The translations under genes and the position numbers were made by a program. This document shows, piece by piece, positions 54,110 to 64,000 of a DNA stretch of 64,000 bases. This DNA is from Rubrivivax albus (GTDB lineage Bacteria > Pseudomonadota > Gammaproteobacteria > Burkholderiales > Burkholderiaceae_C). Every line of letters begins with the position of its first letter. Positions within the stretch are counted from its first letter, which is position 1. The stretch is from contig NZ_SACT01000001.1 of the NCBI RefSeq assembly GCF_004016515.1, positions 806,001 to 870,000 of the forward strand. Direction: 5' to 3'. A model generated the notes under the pieces. The model saw nothing but the letters and a program-made list of their open reading frames with translations, ran no database searches and had not been told where the DNA came from.

Positions 54110-54169
54110 CGAGCGCCGCCGGCAACCCGCCGCAGACGCTGTCCACGCGCAACACCTGTCGAGTCCCCC

Positions 54170-56323
<2,154 letters not shown>

Positions 56324-56333
56324 AGGTCTCCCG

Positions 56334-57337
56334 GTGACGCTGGCCGAACCCGCCGACGAGGCGCTGCGCGCTGCCGTGCTGGGCCCGCCCGGCCCGGCGC
56401 ATCGGCGTGCCGTGGCCAAGACCATCACGCTGCTGGAAAGCACGCGGGCGGACCACCGCGCGCGTGCCGACGACCTGCTCAATGCGCTGCTGCCGCACGC
56501 CGGCCGCGCCGTGCGCGTGGGCATCAGCGGCGTGCCCGGCGTGGGCAAGAGCACCTTCATCGAGGCGCTGGGCCTGCACCTCACCGGCCTGGGCCACCGC
56601 GTGGCGGTGCTGGCCGTGGACCCGAGCTCCAGCGTCAGCGGCGGCAGCATCCTGGGCGACAAGACGCGCATGGAGCGCCTCTCGGTGGACCCGCAGGCCT
56701 ACATCCGCCCCAGCCCCAGCAGCGGCACGCTGGGCGGCGTGGCCGAGAAGACGCGCGAGGCCATGCTGGTCTGCGAGGCGGCGGGATACGACGTGGTGAT
56801 CGTCGAGACCGTGGGCGTGGGCCAGAGCGAGACCGCCGTGGCCGGCATGACCGATTGTTTCGTGCTGATGCAACTGCCCAATGCCGGCGACGACCTGCAG
56901 GCGATCAAGAAGGGCGTGATGGAGCTCGCCGACCTGGTGGTCATCAACAAGGCCGACCTTGACGAGGACGCCGCCACCCGTGCCCGCGCCCAGATCACCA
57001 GCGCTCTGCGCCTGCTGGGCACGCACGCGCACGTGGCGGCGCAGGTGATGCAGCTGAGCGCACGCGACGGCACCGGTGTGGCCGACTTCTGGGCCGCCGT
57101 GACCCGCTTCCGCGACGCCCAGCAGGCCAGCGGCCGGCTGGCCGCACGCCGCCACGAGCAGGACCGCGCGTGGATGTGGGAACGCATCGAGGCCGGCCTG
57201 CGCGAACGATTCCGCCAACACCCGGCGGTGCGCCAGGCGCTGCCGGGCCTGACCCTCGAAGTGCGCGACGGCACGCTGGCCGCGTCCGTGGCCGCGCGCC
57301 GCCTGCTCGACCTGATGGATTCCAAGGAGCCCAACTG

Positions 57338-57338
<1 letters not shown>
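56334..57338 (+). CDS. meaB: Methylmalonyl-CoA mutase GTPase chaperone MeaB
   Basis: 334 residues. G3E GTPase that loads and protects cobalamin in the mutase. P-loop GVPGVGKS at 66-73, then [36 protein letters not shown] and the base-specific VINKAD. GTG 56334 is preceded by AAGG and begins just after the mutase stop. Its own stop overlaps the pccB start by one base. Confidence 0.95.
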
Positions 57339-58870
<1,532 letters not shown>

Positions 58871-58881
58871 GGGGCGACGCC

Positions 58882-61382
<2,501 letters not shown>

Positions 61383-61560
61383 AGCCCGCGCGTCGTGGTG
61401 CTGCATCGGCGCGTGCGGTCGCCTCGCCGGCCGATCGGCGATCAGTTCAAGGCCAGGCGACCAGCCTGTTCACCGGATTGAACTGGCGCGTCGGTTCCTG
61501 ATCGAAGCGGTGGCCCGGCCGCTACAGTGCCGGGCACCACCCTCCCCAGGAGCCCTTTCG

Positions 61561-62223
61561 ATGAGCATGCAGTCCCTGCTGGACCAGATCCTCCGCTCGG
61601 CCAACGCCGGCCCGGGCAAGACCGACCTCGGCAAGTACGCCACCGGCGCCGTCGCCGGCGGTGCGCTGGCGCTGCTGCTGGGCAGCAAGCGCGGGCGCGG
61701 CCTGGGCGGCAAGGCGCTGAAGTACGGCAGCGCGGCGGCGCTGGGCGTGATGGCGTGGAACGTGTACCGCGACTGGCAGGCCAAGCAGGGCGGCGCGGCG
61801 GCCGCGGCGCCGGCCACCACTGCGGCGTCCGGCGCACCGGCGGCTTTTGCGCAGCTCCCAGCCCCAGCCCAGGAAGACCACAGCTGGACCATGCTGCAGG
61901 CGATGATCGCCGCGGCACGGGCCGACGGCCACATGGACGAGCGCGAGCGCGGCCTCGTCGAGGCCGAGCTGCACCGGCTGGAGGCCGACCCGGCACTGCG
62001 GGCGCGGGTGGATGCCGAACTGCGCCGCCCGGTGGACCCGGCCGAGGTGGCCGCAAGGGCCGAGACACCCGAGAAGGCGGCCGAGATCTACCTGGCCAGC
62101 GTGATCGTCTGCGACAGCACCAGCACGATGGAGCGTGCCTACCTGGACGCTCTGGCCACGGCGCTGCGCCTGCCGCCGGACCTCAAGGCCGAGCTGGAGC
62201 GGCGCGCGGCGGCCGAAAGCTGA
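61561..62223 (+). CDS. DUF533 (TerB-like) protein
   Basis: 220 residues. The N-terminal part has a Gly-rich hydrophobic stretch ([22 protein letters not shown], then [19 protein letters not shown]), possibly membrane-associated. After an Ala-rich linker comes an all-helical TerB-like domain ([27 protein letters not shown]). Such proteins are widespread and their function is not known. AGGAG precedes the ATG. Confidence 0.8.
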   Translation: MSMQSLLDQILRSANAGPGKTDLGKYATGAVAGGALALLLGSKRGRGLGGKALKYGSAAALGVMAWNVYRDWQAKQGGAAAAAPATTAASGAPAAFAQLPAPAQEDHSWTMLQAMIAAARADGHMDERERGLVEAELHRLEADPALRARVDAELRRPVDPAEVAARAETPEKAAEIYLASVIVCDSTSTMERAYLDALATALRLPPDLKAELERRAAAES

Positions 62224-62272
62224 AGTCCAGGCCGGTCTGCGCGACAATCATGGGCTCGAGAGGCCCCGACCT

Positions 62273-63697
62273 ATGCCCGGACGCACCCTGTACGACAAGC
62301 TCTGGGACGACCATGTCGTCCACACCGAGGAGGACGGCACGGCCGTGCTCTACATCGACCGCCACCTCGTGCACGAGGTGACCAGCCCGCAGGCCTTCGA
62401 GGGCCTGCGGCTGGCCGGGCGCAAGGTCTGGCGCACGAGTTCCATCGTCGCCACTGCCGACCACAACACGCCCACCACCGGCTGGGAGCGCGGCTACGAC
62501 GGCATCGCCGACCCGATCAGCAAGCAGCAGATCGTCACGCTCGACGCCAACATCCAGGCCTTCGGCGCGGCGGCGTATTTCCCGTTCCTGGACAAGCGCC
62601 AGGGCATCGTGCACGTCATCGGTCCGGAGAGCGGCGCCACGCTGCCGGGCATGACCGTGGTCTGCGGGGACAGCCACACCAGCACCCATGGCGCCTTCGG
62701 TGCGCTGGCGCACGGCATCGGCACCAGCGAGGTAGAGCACGTGCTGGCCACGCAGACGCTGCTGGCCAAGAAGGCGAAGAACATGCTGGTCCGGGTGGAC
62801 GGCAAGCTCGCCCCCGGCTGCTCGGCCAAGGACATCGTGCTGGCCATCATCGGCCGCATCGGCACCGCCGGCGGCACCGGCTACACCATCGAGTTCGGCG
62901 GCAGTGCCATCCGCGCGCTGAGCATGGAAGGGCGCATGACGGTGTGCAACATGGCCATCGAGGCCGGCGCGCGTGCCGGCCTGGTGGCGGTGGACGACAC
63001 CACGCTGGCCTACGTGAAGGGCCGCGAGTTCGCGCCGCAGGGCGCCGAATGGGACCAGGCCGTGGCCCACTGGCGCACGCTGCACTCCGACCCCGACGCG
63101 GTGTTCGATGCCGTGGTCGAACTGGACGCCGCACAGATCCTCCCGCAGGTCACCTGGGGCACCAGCCCCGAGATGGTGCTGTCCATCGACGACCGCGTGC
63201 CCGACCCCGACAAGGAGAAGGATGCCGTCAAGCGCGGTGCCATCGAGCGCGCGCTGACCTACATGGGCCTGGACCCGAACAAGGCCATCGCCGACATCCG
63301 CATCGACAAGGTCTTCATCGGTTCCTGCACCAACAGCCGCATCGAGGATCTGCGCGAGGCCGCGGCCGTCGTGCGCAAGGTCGGCGGCAAGGTGGCCGGC
63401 AACGTGAAGCTGGCCATGGTGGTGCCGGGTTCGGGCCGCGTGAAGGCGCAGGCCGAGCGCGAGGGCCTGCACGAGGTGTTCAAAGCTGCGGGCTTCCAGT
63501 GGCGCGAGCCGGGCTGCAGCATGTGCCTGGCCATGAATGCCGACCGGCTGGAGCCTGGCGAACGCTGCGCCAGCACCAGCAACCGCAATTTCGAAGGCCG
63601 CCAGGGCGCTGGCGGCCGCACCCACCTCGTCAGCCCGGCGATGGCCGCGGCGGCCGCGCTGGCGGGGCACTTCGTCGACGTGCGTCGCATCGCCTGA
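62273..63697 (+). CDS. leuC: 3-isopropylmalate dehydratase large subunit
   Basis: 474 residues. Aconitase-type enzyme of leucine synthesis. [18 protein letters not shown] opens it; [33 protein letters not shown] is the active-site block. The [4Fe-4S] cysteines are in [13 protein letters not shown] and GCSMCLAMN. Works with LeuD, whose gene starts 146 bases later after an entericidin gene. Confidence 0.96.
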   Translation: MPGRTLYDKLWDDHVVHTEEDGTAVLYIDRHLVHEVTSPQAFEGLRLAGRKVWRTSSIVATADHNTPTTGWERGYDGIADPISKQQIVTLDANIQAFGAAAYFPFLDKRQGIVHVIGPESGATLPGMTVVCGDSHTSTHGAFGALAHGIGTSEVEHVLATQTLLAKKAKNMLVRVDGKLAPGCSAKDIVLAIIGRIGTAGGTGYTIEFGGSAIRALSMEGRMTVCNMAIEAGARAGLVAVDDTTLAYVKGREFAPQGAEWDQAVAHWRTLHSDPDAVFDAVVELDAAQILPQVTWGTSPEMVLSIDDRVPDPDKEKDAVKRGAIERALTYMGLDPNKAIADIRIDKVFIGSCTNSRIEDLREAAAVVRKVGGKVAGNVKLAMVVPGSGRVKAQAEREGLHEVFKAAGFQWREPGCSMCLAMNADRLEPGERCASTSNRNFEGRQGAGGRTHLVSPAMAAAAALAGHFVDVRRIA

Positions 63698-63711
63698 AAG
63701 GAGTCGCCATC

Positions 63712-63843
63712 ATGATCAAGACCGTTCTCGCCACCCTGGCTGCGCTGTTCGTCCTGGCCGGCTGCAACACCATCGAAGGCATGGGCAAGGACATCGGCAA
63801 GGCCGGCGACAAAATCGAAGAAGCCGCGAAGAAGAGCAAGTGA
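63712..63843 (+). CDS. Entericidin A/B-family small lipoprotein
   Basis: 43 residues: [18 protein letters not shown] (lipobox LAGC) then [23 protein letters not shown], the entericidin family. AAAGGAG stands before the ATG at the proper distance. It sits between leuC and leuD, a position seen often in betaproteobacteria. Toxin/antidote activity known for E. coli EcnAB is not established for this type. Its stop overlaps the leuD ATG. Confidence 0.9.
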   Translation: MIKTVLATLAALFVLAGCNTIEGMGKDIGKAGDKIEEAAKKSK

Positions 63844-64000
63844 TGGAACCCTTCGTCGTGCACCAGGGGCTCGTGGCCCCGATGGACCGGGAGAACGTCG
63901 ACACCGACGCCATCATCCCGAAGCAGTTCCTGAAGTCGATCGCGCGCACCGGCTTCGGGCCGAACCTGTTCGACGAGTGGCGCTACCTGGACAAGGGCGA
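63843..64000 (+). CDS. leuD: 3-isopropylmalate dehydratase small subunit (partial)
   Basis: The first 52 codons, running off the right edge. [30 protein letters not shown] is the LeuD opening (swivel domain, VDTDAIIP). TGATG overlap with the entericidin gene indicates one transcript with leuC. Confidence 0.95.
   Translation, partial: MEPFVVHQGLVAPMDRENVDTDAIIPKQFLKSIARTGFGPNLFDEWRYLDKG

Noticed and set aside
54107..54169. Cobalamin riboswitch before the B12-dependent mutase
   Set aside because: The gap is only 63 bases, too short for a cobalamin aptamer, and no B12-box was seen.

Overview
The window is very GC-rich, densely coded, bacterial chromosomal DNA. Several family signatures together suggest a betaproteobacterium of the order Burkholderiales, probably the Rubrivivax/Leptothrix/Methylibium side. 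These are an H-NS-type protein with the YRD..GNTWGGRGPRP tail, a DUF4148 protein, a Bug-type tricarboxylate-binding protein, a Gram-negative porin ending in F, a PEP-CTERM protein, a C..I....R.ACYD protein and an entericidin between leuC and leuD. This placement is inferred from gene families, not from a marker gene. No rRNA, tRNA, CRISPR array or intact insertion sequence was seen. All gaps between genes are shorter than 300 bases.

Layout. 1-3.8 kb (minus): the start of a phospholipase A gene, an MsbA-like ABC exporter, and a small RHH/membrane/SPFH operon with a palindromic operator. 3.9-9.0 kb: a degenerate GGDEF protein, then an AttH/FtsX/LolD-type export module. 9.1-18.2 kb: a PEP-CTERM protein, a pseudouridine synthase-MFS-miaA operon, two secreted/lipoproteins and an alpha/beta hydrolase, threonine aldolase, a cobalamin-binding-like protein, an H-NS-like protein, a queuosine-precursor transporter and greB. 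18.3-27.8 kb: spoT, a DUF4148 gene with a divergent two-component system, rpoZ, gmk, mutL, amiC and tsaE. 27.9-37.9 kb: queG, an AEC transporter, a chalcone-isomerase-like protein, a Bug-type binding protein, xerD, a porin, marC, an amino-acid ABC pair, a DUF455 protein and an ion channel. 37.4-41.8 kb: a gamma-carbonic anhydrase, hslO, and a zinc-uptake-like operon with a His/Glu-rich outer-membrane protein.

41.8-49.8 kb is the most notable region. A PhnD/PhnE-like ABC transporter faces egtD. This is followed by DUF167, senA, senB and selD (senC), which together match the selenoneine pathway. EgtD would trimethylate histidine to hercynine, SelD would make selenophosphate, SenB would make a selenosugar, and SenA would join it to hercynine. 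The linked transporter is a good candidate for selenium oxyanion uptake.

49.9-54.1 kb: an aldo/keto reductase, an RlmN/Cfr-like radical SAM methylase, an orphan TAXI binding protein and a GntR regulator. 54.2-61.4 kb: a complete propionyl-CoA to succinyl-CoA operon (mutase, MeaB, PccB, PccA, VOC epimerase-like), with a perfect palindrome in front of the divergent GntR gene. 61.6-64.0 kb: a DUF533 protein, leuC, an entericidin and the start of leuD. Many genes overlap by 1-4 bases (ATGA, GTGA or TGATG), which indicates translationally coupled operons.
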